23,326 bases of DNA. Origin: an uncultured Collinsella sp. (lineage in GTDB: Bacteria > Actinomycetota > Coriobacteriia > Coriobacteriales > Coriobacteriaceae). Of this stretch, positions 7,070-14,547 are shown piece after piece (the stretch's first letter is position 1; each line of letters opens with the position of its first letter). Position numbers and translations under genes: made by a program. The notes under the pieces were generated by a model. The model worked only from the letters and a program-made list of their open reading frames with translations, did not search any database and was not told the DNA's origin. The DNA lies in NCBI GenBank assembly GCA_900547805.1, contig URIE01000014.1:1-23326 (forward strand), read 5' to 3'.

Positions 7070-9808
7070 CTACTTCTTCTTTTTGCTTGGCATCGAGACT
7101 TTGATGCCTTGGGCGGACTTGGTCACGCGAGAGCGTTTGGCTCCGGCACTCCTCTTTTTCTTGGGTTGGACCTGGGCCACGCCCTCGAGTGCGCGGGCCT
7201 CGGCCTCACGAACGGTGCGAGCTTCGCGGCGCTGCGCCATGTCGGCGGCGACGCGCTTGGCAAAACGCTCGGCCGTCGAACCCGTCGAGCTCACCTTGCC
7301 GCCACCGCGACCCAGGCGGACGCGCACGCCGCGGCCAAAACCAGTTGCGGCATGACGACGACGCGGCTTGAGCGAATCCATCATCGTGGCGAGCTTAAAG
7401 AACACCGAACAGGTAAAGACCACGATGACAGCCAAGATAACCATCTGACCCATCGTCAGGTTGGCAATAGACAGCAGCTTCGGGAATCCGATAACCCCCG
7501 TCAGGATGCCGGCGACTACAAACACAAAGAGCACCACACGTAAGGGCGTGAGAGGCTGCGAGATGCGCCAGATCAGGCTGACGCTCGCCGCACACGACGT
7601 AAGCAGGCACATCGTAGACAGCGTGAGCTGGCTAAAACCAAACACGCGCGCCACAAAGATATCGAGCGCCGCAGCCAAAATGACCGCAATCGACGCCGGC
7701 AGTGCACGCTTGAGCACGTTGGTCAAAAATGACCCCTTCACGCGAGCATTGTTGGGCTCCAGGCCCAACACAAAGCCCGGCGCGCCGATGCAGAAGAAGT
7801 TAATGAGCGTCATCTGGATGGGCTCGAGGGGATACGGCGGCAGCGCGATGCACAGCGCCGCCAGGCCCATCGAGAACAGCGTCTTGGTCAGGAACAGCGA
7901 GGCCGAACGCTGCAGGTTGTTGATGGAGCGACGGCCCTCGGCCACCACGGCGGGCATCGAGGCAAAGTCGTTGTCAACGAGTACGATCTCGGCCACGTTG
8001 CGCGCGGCATCGGAGCCGGCCGCCATGGCGACGGAGCAGTCGGCCTCCTTGAGCGCCAGCACGTCGTTGACGCCGTCGCCCGTCATGGCCACGGTGTGCT
8101 CGCGGCGCTTGAGCGCCTGCACGAGCTCGCGCTTCTGCTGCGGGGTCACACGACCAAAGACATGGTAGCGGTCCACTGCGGCATCGAGCTTGGTCGGCGT
8201 GTCGAGCGTCGTGGCGTCCACATAAGCGTCCGCCCCCGGCACGCCCACCACGCGCGCGATCGACGACACCGTACGCGGGTCGTCGCCACTGATCACGTTG
8301 AGGGTCACGCCCTGCTCGTTAAAGTAGCCGATGGTCTCGGCCGCCGAGGTACGAATCTCGTCGCGGATGGTCACAAAGCCCACGGGCTCGGCCTCGCCCA
8401 CCATATCGCCATCGGGCGTAAAGCCGTCCACGCGCGCCACCACGAGCACGCGGCAGGTATCGGCAAGCTCGGCGACACGGTTCTCGACCTGCGAAAACAC
8501 ACGATCAGAGAGCACAAACTGCGCGGCACCCATCACATAGGAGCCCTGCGCAAAAGAAGCGCCACTCCATTTTTTAGACGACGAGAACGGAATGACCGAC
8601 AGCGGCTCAGACACCTCGACCGGGCGATCGGCGTAATAGTTGAGCAGCGCCTGGCAGGTCTCGTTGGCATCGGCCGAAGTCGCACGCGCGACGTTAGCCA
8701 GCGCAAAATCGAGCACCGTGGAATCGACTGGAACAGCCGCCTCGTCCGAGCCGGCGCCTAGGCTCACGCCCTCAACCGGCAGCGGATACGTGCCCTCGAC
8801 CTCCATGCGGCCCGACGTGATGGTGCCCGTCTTGTCCAGGCACAGCACGTCGACGCGAGCGAGCGTCTCGATGCAGTAGAGCTGCTGCGCCAGCACCTTG
8901 CGGCGGGCCAGGCGCACCGTGGCGATGGCGAGCACCGACGAGGTCAGCAGCACCAGGCCTTGCGGGATCATGCCCAGCAGGGCGCCCACCGTGGACAGCA
9001 GCGCCGACGAAGGCACATGACCAGCCAGCAGCTCGGAGAAGCACCACGAAAGTGCGCTATCGCCCGGGGTTCCCGCGGCATCCCACAGCTCGCTCACACT
9101 CGAGGCAAACAACGCCAAACCGAGCGGGATCATGATGATGCTCGCAAAGCGCACGATGGCGTTAAGCGCGTTCATGATCTCGGAATTGACCTTTTTGACG
9201 TACTTGGCCTCGTTATTAATTTTGGCCACGTAGTTGTCGGCGCCGACATGGATCACGCGGGCGCGCAGCAGGCCCGAGTCGATAAAGCTGCCGCTCATGA
9301 GCTCGGAACCGGGCTGTTTCTTAATAAGGTCGCTCTCGCCCGTCAGCAAGCTCTCGTTCACGAGAGCCTCGCCTGAAACCACCACGGCATCAGCGGGAAT
9401 CTGGTCGCCGCGCCCCAGGCGGATGATGTCGTCGAGCACGATCTGGTCCAAGTCGAGCTCCACCTCGGCGCCGTCGCGCACCGCGATGGCCTTCTTGGAG
9501 GTCAGCAGCGTGAGCTTATCGACCATCTTCTTGGAACGCATGGATTGAATGACGCCAATAGCGGTATTGAGGAACACCACGAACAGGAACGTCAGATTCT
9601 TAAACGAACCGGTCAAAATGACCAGGAACGCCAAGATCACGTTGATCAAATTGAACAGCGTGCAGAGGTTCTCGATGATGAGCTCTTTGACCGACTTGGT
9701 CTTGAGCTCCATGTTGCGGTTGATCTTACCGGCGGCGATGCGCTCCTCGACCTCGGCGGTCGAGAGTCCGCGCTCGATATCCGTTGCTGCCATACCACGT
9801 CCCATCAC
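7070..9808 (-). CDS. P-type cation-transporting ATPase (CtpE-like) with basic C-terminal tail
   Basis: 912 residues. Pumps a cation across the membrane using an aspartyl-phosphate intermediate. Seen in order: actuator-domain TGES (156-159), M4 motif IPQGL (281-285), phosphorylation motif DKTGT with Asp 325, SGDDPRT hinge (507-513), TGDGVND (576-582), and M5-M10. The M6 segment INFFCIGAPGF..LEPN resembles the CtpE/Exp7 group, whose mycobacterial member moves Ca2+; here the usual PEGL of M4 reads PQGL, so the ion is uncertain. Residues about 813-912 form a cytoplasmic Lys/Arg-rich tail ending SKKKK, not part of the family core. The open frame starts GTG-ATG at 9808/9805, with another ATG at 9793; no strong ribosome site precedes any, and TATACC at about 9816-9821 suggests a leaderless message. 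It follows the tRNA terminator by 16 bases. Confidence 0.93.
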   Translation of the reverse strand: MMGRGMAATDIERGLSTAEVEERIAAGKINRNMELKTKSVKELIIENLCTLFNLINVILAFLVILTGSFKNLTFLFVVFLNTAIGVIQSMRSKKMVDKLTLLTSKKAIAVRDGAEVELDLDQIVLDDIIRLGRGDQIPADAVVVSGEALVNESLLTGESDLIKKQPGSELMSGSFIDSGLLRARVIHVGADNYVAKINNEAKYVKKVNSEIMNALNAIVRFASIIMIPLGLALFASSVSELWDAAGTPGDSALSWCFSELLAGHVPSSALLSTVGALLGMIPQGLVLLTSSVLAIATVRLARRKVLAQQLYCIETLARVDVLCLDKTGTITSGRMEVEGTYPLPVEGVSLGAGSDEAAVPVDSTVLDFALANVARATSADANETCQALLNYYADRPVEVSEPLSVIPFSSSKKWSGASFAQGSYVMGAAQFVLSDRVFSQVENRVAELADTCRVLVVARVDGFTPDGDMVGEAEPVGFVTIRDEIRTSAAETIGYFNEQGVTLNVISGDDPRTVSSIARVVGVPGADAYVDATTLDTPTKLDAAVDRYHVFGRVTPQQKRELVQALKRREHTVAMTGDGVNDVLALKEADCSVAMAAGSDAARNVAEIVLVDNDFASMPAVVAEGRRSINNLQRSASLFLTKTLFSMGLAALCIALPPYPLEPIQMTLINFFCIGAPGFVLGLEPNNARVKGSFLTNVLKRALPASIAVILAAALDIFVARVFGFSQLTLSTMCLLTSCAASVSLIWRISQPLTPLRVVLFVFVVAGILTGVIGFPKLLSIANLTMGQMVILAVIVVFTCSVFFKLATMMDSLKPRRRHAATGFGRGVRVRLGRGGGKVSSTGSTAERFAKRVAADMAQRREARTVREAEARALEGVAQVQPKKKRSAGAKRSRVTKSAQGIKVSMPSKKKK

Positions 9809-9824
9809 GTCGCGTCGGTATAAG

Positions 9825-9857
9825 AAAAACCGCCCGGACCATGCGAGGTTCGGACGG
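9825..9857 (-). terminator. Intrinsic terminator of tRNA-Arg(CCG)
   Basis: Minus-strand stem of 11 positions (CCGTCCGAACC with GGTCCGGGCGG, one A-C mismatch and one wobble), six-base loop, followed by TTTTT. It lies 12 bases beyond the encoded CCA end of the tRNA gene and separates the tRNA from the P-type ATPase gene. Confidence 0.8.
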
Positions 9858-9869
9858 TCTTACGTTCGA

Positions 9870-9946
9870 TGGTGCCCCATGTTGGATTCGAACCAACGGC
9901 CTTCTGCTCCGGAGGCAGACGCTCTAATCCCCTGAGCTAATAGGGC
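9870..9946 (-). tRNA. tRNA-Arg (anticodon CCG)
   Basis: A 77-base cloverleaf can be drawn by hand: acceptor GCCCTAT/ATGGGGC, D stem GCTC/GAGC, anticodon stem TCTGC/GCAGA with loop CTCCGGA, T stem GTTGG/CCAAC with TTCGAAT, discriminator A and an encoded CCA. Anticodon CCG reads CGG (Arg). All stems pair fully apart from one G-T in the acceptor. Confidence 0.96.
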
Positions 9947-9957
9947 GAACGGAATGC

Positions 9958-9987
9958 ATTATACCCAAGTGCACCATGGGCTATCAA
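9958..9987 (-). promoter_or_regulatory. Promoter of tRNA-Arg(CCG)
   Basis: Minus strand TTGATA (9982-9987) and a perfect TATAAT (9958-9963) with an 18-base spacer. The predicted start of transcription is a few bases before the mature 5' end at 9946, which is usual for tRNA genes. Confidence 0.85.
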
Positions 9988-10033
9988 ATAAAAGAAAAAG
10001 CTTTGCAATTCCGAGGAAGACGCGGTGCAACGG

Positions 10034-10057
10034 CTCACTTTAGAAGGCAAAAGTGAG
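10034..10057. promoter_or_regulatory. Palindrome upstream of aroF, possible operator
   Basis: Perfect eight-base inverted repeat CTCACTTT-N8-AAAGTGAG. It overlaps the presumed -35 region of aroF, lacks a following T run on either strand, and is not inside a gene. A dimeric repressor site is the simplest reading; an RNA hairpin is the alternative. Confidence 0.45.
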
Positions 10058-10071
10058 TCAGATAGTATAAA
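10039..10071 (+). promoter_or_regulatory. aroF: Likely promoter of the aro cluster
   Basis: TTTAGA (10039-10044) and TAGTAT (10063-10068) with 18-base spacing, or TATAAA (10066-10071) as an alternative -10 with a weaker -35. Transcription would begin near 10075-10079, about 70 bases before the aroF ATG. Matches are moderate (about four of six), consistent with a regulated promoter. Confidence 0.5.
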
Positions 10072-10091
10072 CTCTCATGCACCATATATAG

Positions 10092-10116
10092 ACGGCTCGC
10101 GATGCGGGCCGTTTTT
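10092..10116 (+). terminator. Intrinsic terminator in the aroF leader, candidate attenuator
   Basis: Stem ACGGCTCGC/GCGGGCCGT (nine pairs, one G-T), loop GAT, then TTTTT. It lies between the presumed promoter and the aroF start on the same strand, and no plus-strand gene lies upstream that needs termination. It directly follows a four-codon open frame, ATG at 10077 to TAG at 10089-10091 (Met-His-His-Ile). Confidence 0.7.
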
Positions 10117-10149
10117 GCAAGGGTTATCCATCGAGGTGAGAGGCACACC

Positions 10150-11172
10150 ATGATTGCAATTTTAAAGCAGAGCGCCAGCGACGAGGCCGTCAGCCACATC
10201 GTCAGCTGGATTGAGAAAAAGGGTCTCAAGACCGACGTCTCGCGCGGCGAGAACGAGACGATCATCGGCCTGGTGGGCGATACGACCAAGATCGACCCGT
10301 TCCTGCTCGAGTCCATGGATGTCGTCGAGCGCGTGCAGCGCGTCTCCGAGCCGTTTAAGCGCGCAAATCGCAAGTTCCACCCCGAGGACTCCGTCATCGA
10401 CTGCGGCCACGGCGTCAAGATCGGCGGCGACCAGTTCCAGGTCATCGCCGGCCCGTGCTCCGTCGAGGGCGAGAACCTCATCCGCATCGCCCGCCGCGTG
10501 AAGGCCGCCGGTGCCACGATGCTGCGCGGCGGTGCCTACAAGCCCCGCACCTCCCCCTACGCCTACCAGGGCATGGGTCCCGCCGGCCTCGACCTGCTGT
10601 GCGAGGCGTCTGCCGAGCTCGACATGCCGATCGTCACCGAGATCATGGACCCGCGCGACGTGCAGGTCTTCCTGGACAAGAAGATTGACGTCATGCAGAT
10701 CGGCGCCCGCAACGCCCAGAACTTCCCCCTGCTCAAGGAGGTCGGCAAGACCCAGACACCGATTCTGCTCAAGCGCGGCATGTCCGGCACGATCGACGAG
10801 CTGCTTATGGCCGCCGAGTACATCATGAGCGAGGGCAACGACAACGTCATCCTGTGCGAGCGCGGTATCCGCACCTTCGAGACCCGCACCCGCAACACCT
10901 TCGACCTCAACGCCGTGCCGGTGCTGCACCACCTGTCGCACCTGCCCGTCGTCGCCGACCCCAGCCACGCCACCGGCTACACCCGCTACGTTGAGCCCAT
11001 GGCGCTCGCCGCGACCGCCTGCGGTGCCAACGGCCTGGAGATCGAGGTCCACGACGAGCCGAGCCGCGCCTGGTCCGACGGCGCCCAGGCCCTCACCCCC
11101 GATCAGTTCGACGACACCATGCGCCGCATCCGAGCCATCCGCGAGGTTGTCTGCCAAGAGACCATGGAGTAG
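10150..11172 (+). CDS. aroF: 3-deoxy-7-phosphoheptulonate (DAHP) synthase, type I-beta
   Basis: First step of the shikimate pathway: joins phosphoenolpyruvate and erythrose 4-phosphate. 340 residues. Residues 1-65 form the ferredoxin-like domain that in the Thermotoga type mediates feedback inhibition by aromatic amino acids; the barrel follows with IAGPCSVE (99-106, metal-ligand Cys 103), KPRTSPYAYQG (131-141), KRGM (208-211) and VADPSHATG (268-276, metal-ligand His 273). The start is ATG at 10150, with AGAGG at 10139-10143 six bases before; the frame is open back to 10102, but that ATG lies in the terminator hairpin. It heads the aro cluster and is probably controlled by the leader terminator. 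tyrA follows after three bases. Confidence 0.97.
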   Translation: MIAILKQSASDEAVSHIVSWIEKKGLKTDVSRGENETIIGLVGDTTKIDPFLLESMDVVERVQRVSEPFKRANRKFHPEDSVIDCGHGVKIGGDQFQVIAGPCSVEGENLIRIARRVKAAGATMLRGGAYKPRTSPYAYQGMGPAGLDLLCEASAELDMPIVTEIMDPRDVQVFLDKKIDVMQIGARNAQNFPLLKEVGKTQTPILLKRGMSGTIDELLMAAEYIMSEGNDNVILCERGIRTFETRTRNTFDLNAVPVLHHLSHLPVVADPSHATGYTRYVEPMALAATACGANGLEIEVHDEPSRAWSDGAQALTPDQFDDTMRRIRAIREVVCQETME

Positions 11173-11175
11173 CCC

Positions 11176-12090
11176 ATGGGTACGGTGAGAAACGCGCGCG
11201 TTAACCAGGGCGGCCCTAAGTGCGCCGGCATCGTCGGCCTTGGCCTCATCGGCGGCAGTTTTGCCCGCGGCTATGCGCAGGCTGGCGTCCGAGTGCTGGC
11301 CTGGGACCCCGATGACGATGTCATGACGGCCGCCAGCATGGGCACTGTCGCCGGAGAGCTCAACGACAAGACACTCGGCGAATGCGACATCATCGTCCTG
11401 GCTTGCTACCCCGAGGCCTGCATCGAGTGGCTCGAGGCGCATGCCCGGGCACTCGCCGACGCCACCGACACCGAGGCCATCATGGGCCCCGTGGTGATCG
11501 ACACGGTGGGTGTCAAGGGCATCGTGTGCGAGCGCGCCTTTGAGCTTGCCCGCGAGCACGGCTTTTACTTTGTGGGCGCGCACCCCATGGCGGGCACCCA
11601 GTTCTCGGGCTACGCGCACTCCCGCGCCGACCTGTTCCAGGGCGCGCCACTCGTGCTCGTGCCGCCCGCAGTGGACGATGCGCTCAAGCTGGAGCTTTTG
11701 GGCCAGGTGCGCGAGATGGTGCGCCCCTTGGGCTTTGGCAAGTTCAGCGTGACGAACGCCGCCGAGCACGACCGCGTCATCGCCTTTACGAGCCAGCTCG
11801 CGCACGTCGTCTCAAACGCCTATGTAAAGAGCCCGACCGCCCAAGTCCACCACGGCTTTTCGGCCGGTAGCTACCGCGACCTCACCCGCGTGGCGCATCT
11901 CAACCCGCAGATGTGGTCCGAGCTCATGATCGACGACGCCGACGCGCTCGCCTTCGAGATCGACCATCTGATCGAGTCGCTCGGCGCCTACAGCCGCGCC
12001 CTCAAGGACCGCGACCAGCGCTATCTGGAGAATCTCCTTGCCGAGGGCGACCACATTAAGCGCGCACTCGACGACGAGGCCTCCCACTAG
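11176..12090 (+). CDS. tyrA: Prephenate dehydrogenase
   Basis: Oxidative decarboxylation of prephenate to 4-hydroxyphenylpyruvate, the tyrosine branch. 304 residues. N-terminal Rossmann motif GLGLIGGS (21-28), with Asp 44 after the second strand, which favours NAD+ over NADP+. Active-site stretch GAHPMAGTQFSG (134-145) contains the catalytic His 136, and TSQLAH (205-210) is the conserved helical motif. There is no C-terminal ACT domain, so tyrosine feedback through such a domain is not expected. The ATG is three bases after the aroF stop, with GGAG of the aroF end serving as ribosome site, implying coupling. Confidence 0.94.
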   Translation: MGTVRNARVNQGGPKCAGIVGLGLIGGSFARGYAQAGVRVLAWDPDDDVMTAASMGTVAGELNDKTLGECDIIVLACYPEACIEWLEAHARALADATDTEAIMGPVVIDTVGVKGIVCERAFELAREHGFYFVGAHPMAGTQFSGYAHSRADLFQGAPLVLVPPAVDDALKLELLGQVREMVRPLGFGKFSVTNAAEHDRVIAFTSQLAHVVSNAYVKSPTAQVHHGFSAGSYRDLTRVAHLNPQMWSELMIDDADALAFEIDHLIESLGAYSRALKDRDQRYLENLLAEGDHIKRALDDEASH

Positions 12091-12126
12091 ACCACCTATC
12101 ACGCCAGGTCGAAAGGACCATAGCTT

Positions 12127-13233
12127 ATGGCGATTACCATCGATATCGACACTGCACGCCCCTACCAGGTGCATGTTGGCACGTTTTTGCTGGAGCAGGC
12201 GGGACCGCTCGTGCGCGCCACTGCCGGCGGCACCAAGGCCGTCATCGTGACGGACACCAACGTGGGCCCGCTCTACCAGATGCCCGTTAAGCAGAGCCTG
12301 GAGGAGTCAGGCTACGAGGTGAGCATCTGCACTTTCGAGGCCGGCGAGGCCCATAAGCGCGCCGAAACCTATGTTGCCATTTTGGAGTTTGTGGCCGAGC
12401 ACGAGCTTTCGCGCTCCGACGTGATCGTGGCACTCGGCGGCGGCGTCGTGGGCGACGTGGCGGGCTTTGTGGCCGCCACCTACATGCGCGGCTGCAAGTT
12501 TGTGCAGATCCCGACGAGCCTGCTCGCCATGGTGGATTCATCGGTGGGAGGCAAGACCGCCATCGACCTGGCTGCCGGCAAGAACTTGGCCGGCGCCTTT
12601 TGGCAGCCGAGCGTGGTTATCGCCGACGTGGGGTGCCTGGCCACCCTCACGCCCGAGCAGTTCGCCGACGGCTGCGGCGAGGTCGTCAAGCACGCCGTGA
12701 TCGCCGACCTGGAGCTTTTCGCCGAGCTGGAGAAGACCCCGCTCACGCTGGAGCTGCTCAACCGCGATGTGTCCCGCGTAGCGCTCATCATCGCCCGCAA
12801 TATCGACATCAAGCGCGCCGTGGTCGTCGCCGACGAGCGCGAAACCAACCAGCGCAAGCTCCTCAACTTTGGACACAGCGCCGGACACGCCGTCGAGGCC
12901 TGCGAGCACTTTGAGCTCGGCCACGGCAACTGCGTGTCGATCGGCATGGGCATCATCACGCGCGCCGCGGCCCTGCACGGCGTCTGCGATGCTGCACTAC
13001 CAGGTCGTATTGAGGAGCTCTGCGCACGCCATGGCCTCAAGACCCGCTGCGACCTAGATGCCGATGCCGTCTTTGCCGAGGCGCTCCACGACAAGAAGCG
13101 CGCGGGCGACACCATAGACCTGGTGATTCCGCACGGCATTGGCCGCTGCAGCATCGACCGCACACCGCTTTCCACTTTCCACGAACTCATTGCCGAGGGC
13201 CTCGGCCAGAAGGGAGACGCATCCGCATGCTAG
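12127..13233 (+). CDS. aroB: 3-dehydroquinate synthase
   Basis: Second shikimate step: cyclises DAHP to 3-dehydroquinate with NAD+ and a divalent metal. 368 residues, typical. NAD-binding GGGVVGDVAGF (104-114), DSSVGGKTAID (137-147), and the metal ligands Glu 185 (CGEVVKH), His 250 (NFGHSAGHA) and His 266 (ELGHG) are all in place, so the enzyme should be active. AAAGGA lies nine bases before the ATG. The 36-base gap after tyrA shows no terminator. Its last seven bases overlap the start of aroA. Confidence 0.97.
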   Translation: MAITIDIDTARPYQVHVGTFLLEQAGPLVRATAGGTKAVIVTDTNVGPLYQMPVKQSLEESGYEVSICTFEAGEAHKRAETYVAILEFVAEHELSRSDVIVALGGGVVGDVAGFVAATYMRGCKFVQIPTSLLAMVDSSVGGKTAIDLAAGKNLAGAFWQPSVVIADVGCLATLTPEQFADGCGEVVKHAVIADLELFAELEKTPLTLELLNRDVSRVALIIARNIDIKRAVVVADERETNQRKLLNFGHSAGHAVEACEHFELGHGNCVSIGMGIITRAAALHGVCDAALPGRIEELCARHGLKTRCDLDADAVFAEALHDKKRAGDTIDLVIPHGIGRCSIDRTPLSTFHELIAEGLGQKGDASAC

Positions 13234-14546
13234 CCCGCATCACCCCGTCCCCGCTCAAGGGCACCGTTCCCGCCATCGCATCCAAGTCGATGGCTCACCG
13301 CCTGATCATCTGCGCCGCGCTTGCCAACGGCGAGACGCACGTCACCTGCAACACCACCTGTGCCGACATCGAGGCCACGGTGCGTTGCCTTACGGCCCTG
13401 GGCGCTCGCATCGAGACCGTCGAGGACGGCTTCCAGGTCCACCCCACCATGAAGAGTGTTGAGTTTGGCCTGCTCAAGGCCCTTGCCGGCGGCACGCTTG
13501 ACTGCGGCGAGAGCGGCTCCACGCTCCGCTTTATGTTGCCCGTCGCCTGCGCGCTGGGTGCGGAGGCCACTTTTGTGGGCCAGGGCCGTCTGGGCGCCCG
13601 CCCGCTCTCCCCGCTCTCGGACGAGATCATCGCCGCCGGCTGCGACCTACAGGGCCTGGGCGGTTTTCCGCTCAAGACGAGCGGCCGCATGCGCCCGGGC
13701 ACCTTTGTGCTGCCGGGCAACGTGAGCTCGCAGTACATCTCGGGCCTGCTGCTGGCAGCGCCGCTGCTGGCCCAGCCCTCCTGCGTGCAGGTGACCGGCC
13801 TTATCGAAAGCCGCCCCTACATCAACCTGACGATCCAGGCCATGAAGGCCTTTGGCGTCGAGGTCAACGTCGAGCGTATTCCCGCCCGGGACGGCCAGCC
13901 CGAGGTCACGAACTTCCGCGTGAGCAGCGGCTCGTACCGCACGCCCGGCAGCGTAGCCGTCGAGGGCGACTGGTCCAACGCCGCCTTTTGGCTGTGCGCC
14001 GGCGCCATCGGCAGCGACCCCATCACCGTCGAGGGCGTGTCACTTAGCTCGGCCCAGGGCGACCGCAACGTGCTTGCCGCGCTTTCGCGCTTTGGCGCCC
14101 GCATCGTGCGCTCCACCAACGCCGCCACCGTGCAGTCCGATAAGCTCGCCGGCTTTGAGATGAGCGCCCACGACATTCCCGACCTGGTGCCCGTTATCTC
14201 GGCCGTGGCATCGCTGGCGCAAGGCCGCACGTTCATCCGCGATTGTGCCCGCCTGCGCATCAAGGAATCCGACCGCCTGGCCACCACCACCCGTGAGCTC
14301 ACCGCGCTGGGCGCACAAGTGCGCATTGCCGGTGACGACCTCATCATCAAGGGTGTCGACGCTTTTACCGGCGGCGAGGTCGATTCGCACAACGACCACC
14401 GCATCGCCATGATGGCCGCCATCGCTGCGAGCCGCGCCACTGGCGAAGTCGTGATCCACGGCGCCGAGGCCGTCAACAAGTCCTATCCCGATTTCTTCGA
14501 CCACTACCGCCTGCTGGGCGGCAAGGTCACACTCGAGGAGGAATAG
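13227..14546 (+). CDS. aroA: 3-phosphoshikimate 1-carboxyvinyltransferase (EPSP synthase)
   Basis: Transfers enolpyruvate from phosphoenolpyruvate to shikimate 3-phosphate. 439 residues, two inside-out barrel domains. Substrate-binding Lys 20, Ser 21 and Arg 25 (SKSMAHR), GESGSTLRF (94-102), SSQYISGLL (167-175), catalytic Asp 319 in IPDLVP, KESDR (346-350) and HRIAM (391-395) are present. In the GESGSTLRF loop a Phe stands where Escherichia coli has Pro 101. The ATG overlaps the aroB stop by seven bases; AGGGAG lies about ten bases upstream inside aroB. The stop is one base before aroC. Confidence 0.97.
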   Translation: MLARITPSPLKGTVPAIASKSMAHRLIICAALANGETHVTCNTTCADIEATVRCLTALGARIETVEDGFQVHPTMKSVEFGLLKALAGGTLDCGESGSTLRFMLPVACALGAEATFVGQGRLGARPLSPLSDEIIAAGCDLQGLGGFPLKTSGRMRPGTFVLPGNVSSQYISGLLLAAPLLAQPSCVQVTGLIESRPYINLTIQAMKAFGVEVNVERIPARDGQPEVTNFRVSSGSYRTPGSVAVEGDWSNAAFWLCAGAIGSDPITVEGVSLSSAQGDRNVLAALSRFGARIVRSTNAATVQSDKLAGFEMSAHDIPDLVPVISAVASLAQGRTFIRDCARLRIKESDRLATTTRELTALGAQVRIAGDDLIIKGVDAFTGGEVDSHNDHRIAMMAAIAASRATGEVVIHGAEAVNKSYPDFFDHYRLLGGKVTLEEE

Positions 14547-14547
14547 C

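Noticed and set aside
10077..10091. Leader peptide controlling aroF by codon content
   Set aside because: The frame codes Met-His-His-Ile only, without Phe, Tyr or Trp codons and without a ribosome site, so classical attenuation by ribosome stalling is not supported.
10102..10149. A 16-codon N-terminal extension of aroF from ATG 10102
   Set aside because: The ATG lies in the terminator hairpin and has no ribosome site; ATG 10150 has AGAGG six bases before and fits family length.
10162..11805. A 547-codon open frame on the minus strand, antisense to aroF and tyrA
   Set aside because: It is the mirror of two well-supported enzymes in GC-rich DNA, shows Gly/Ala/Val/His-rich low-information sequence, spans a gene boundary, and has no recognisable motif.
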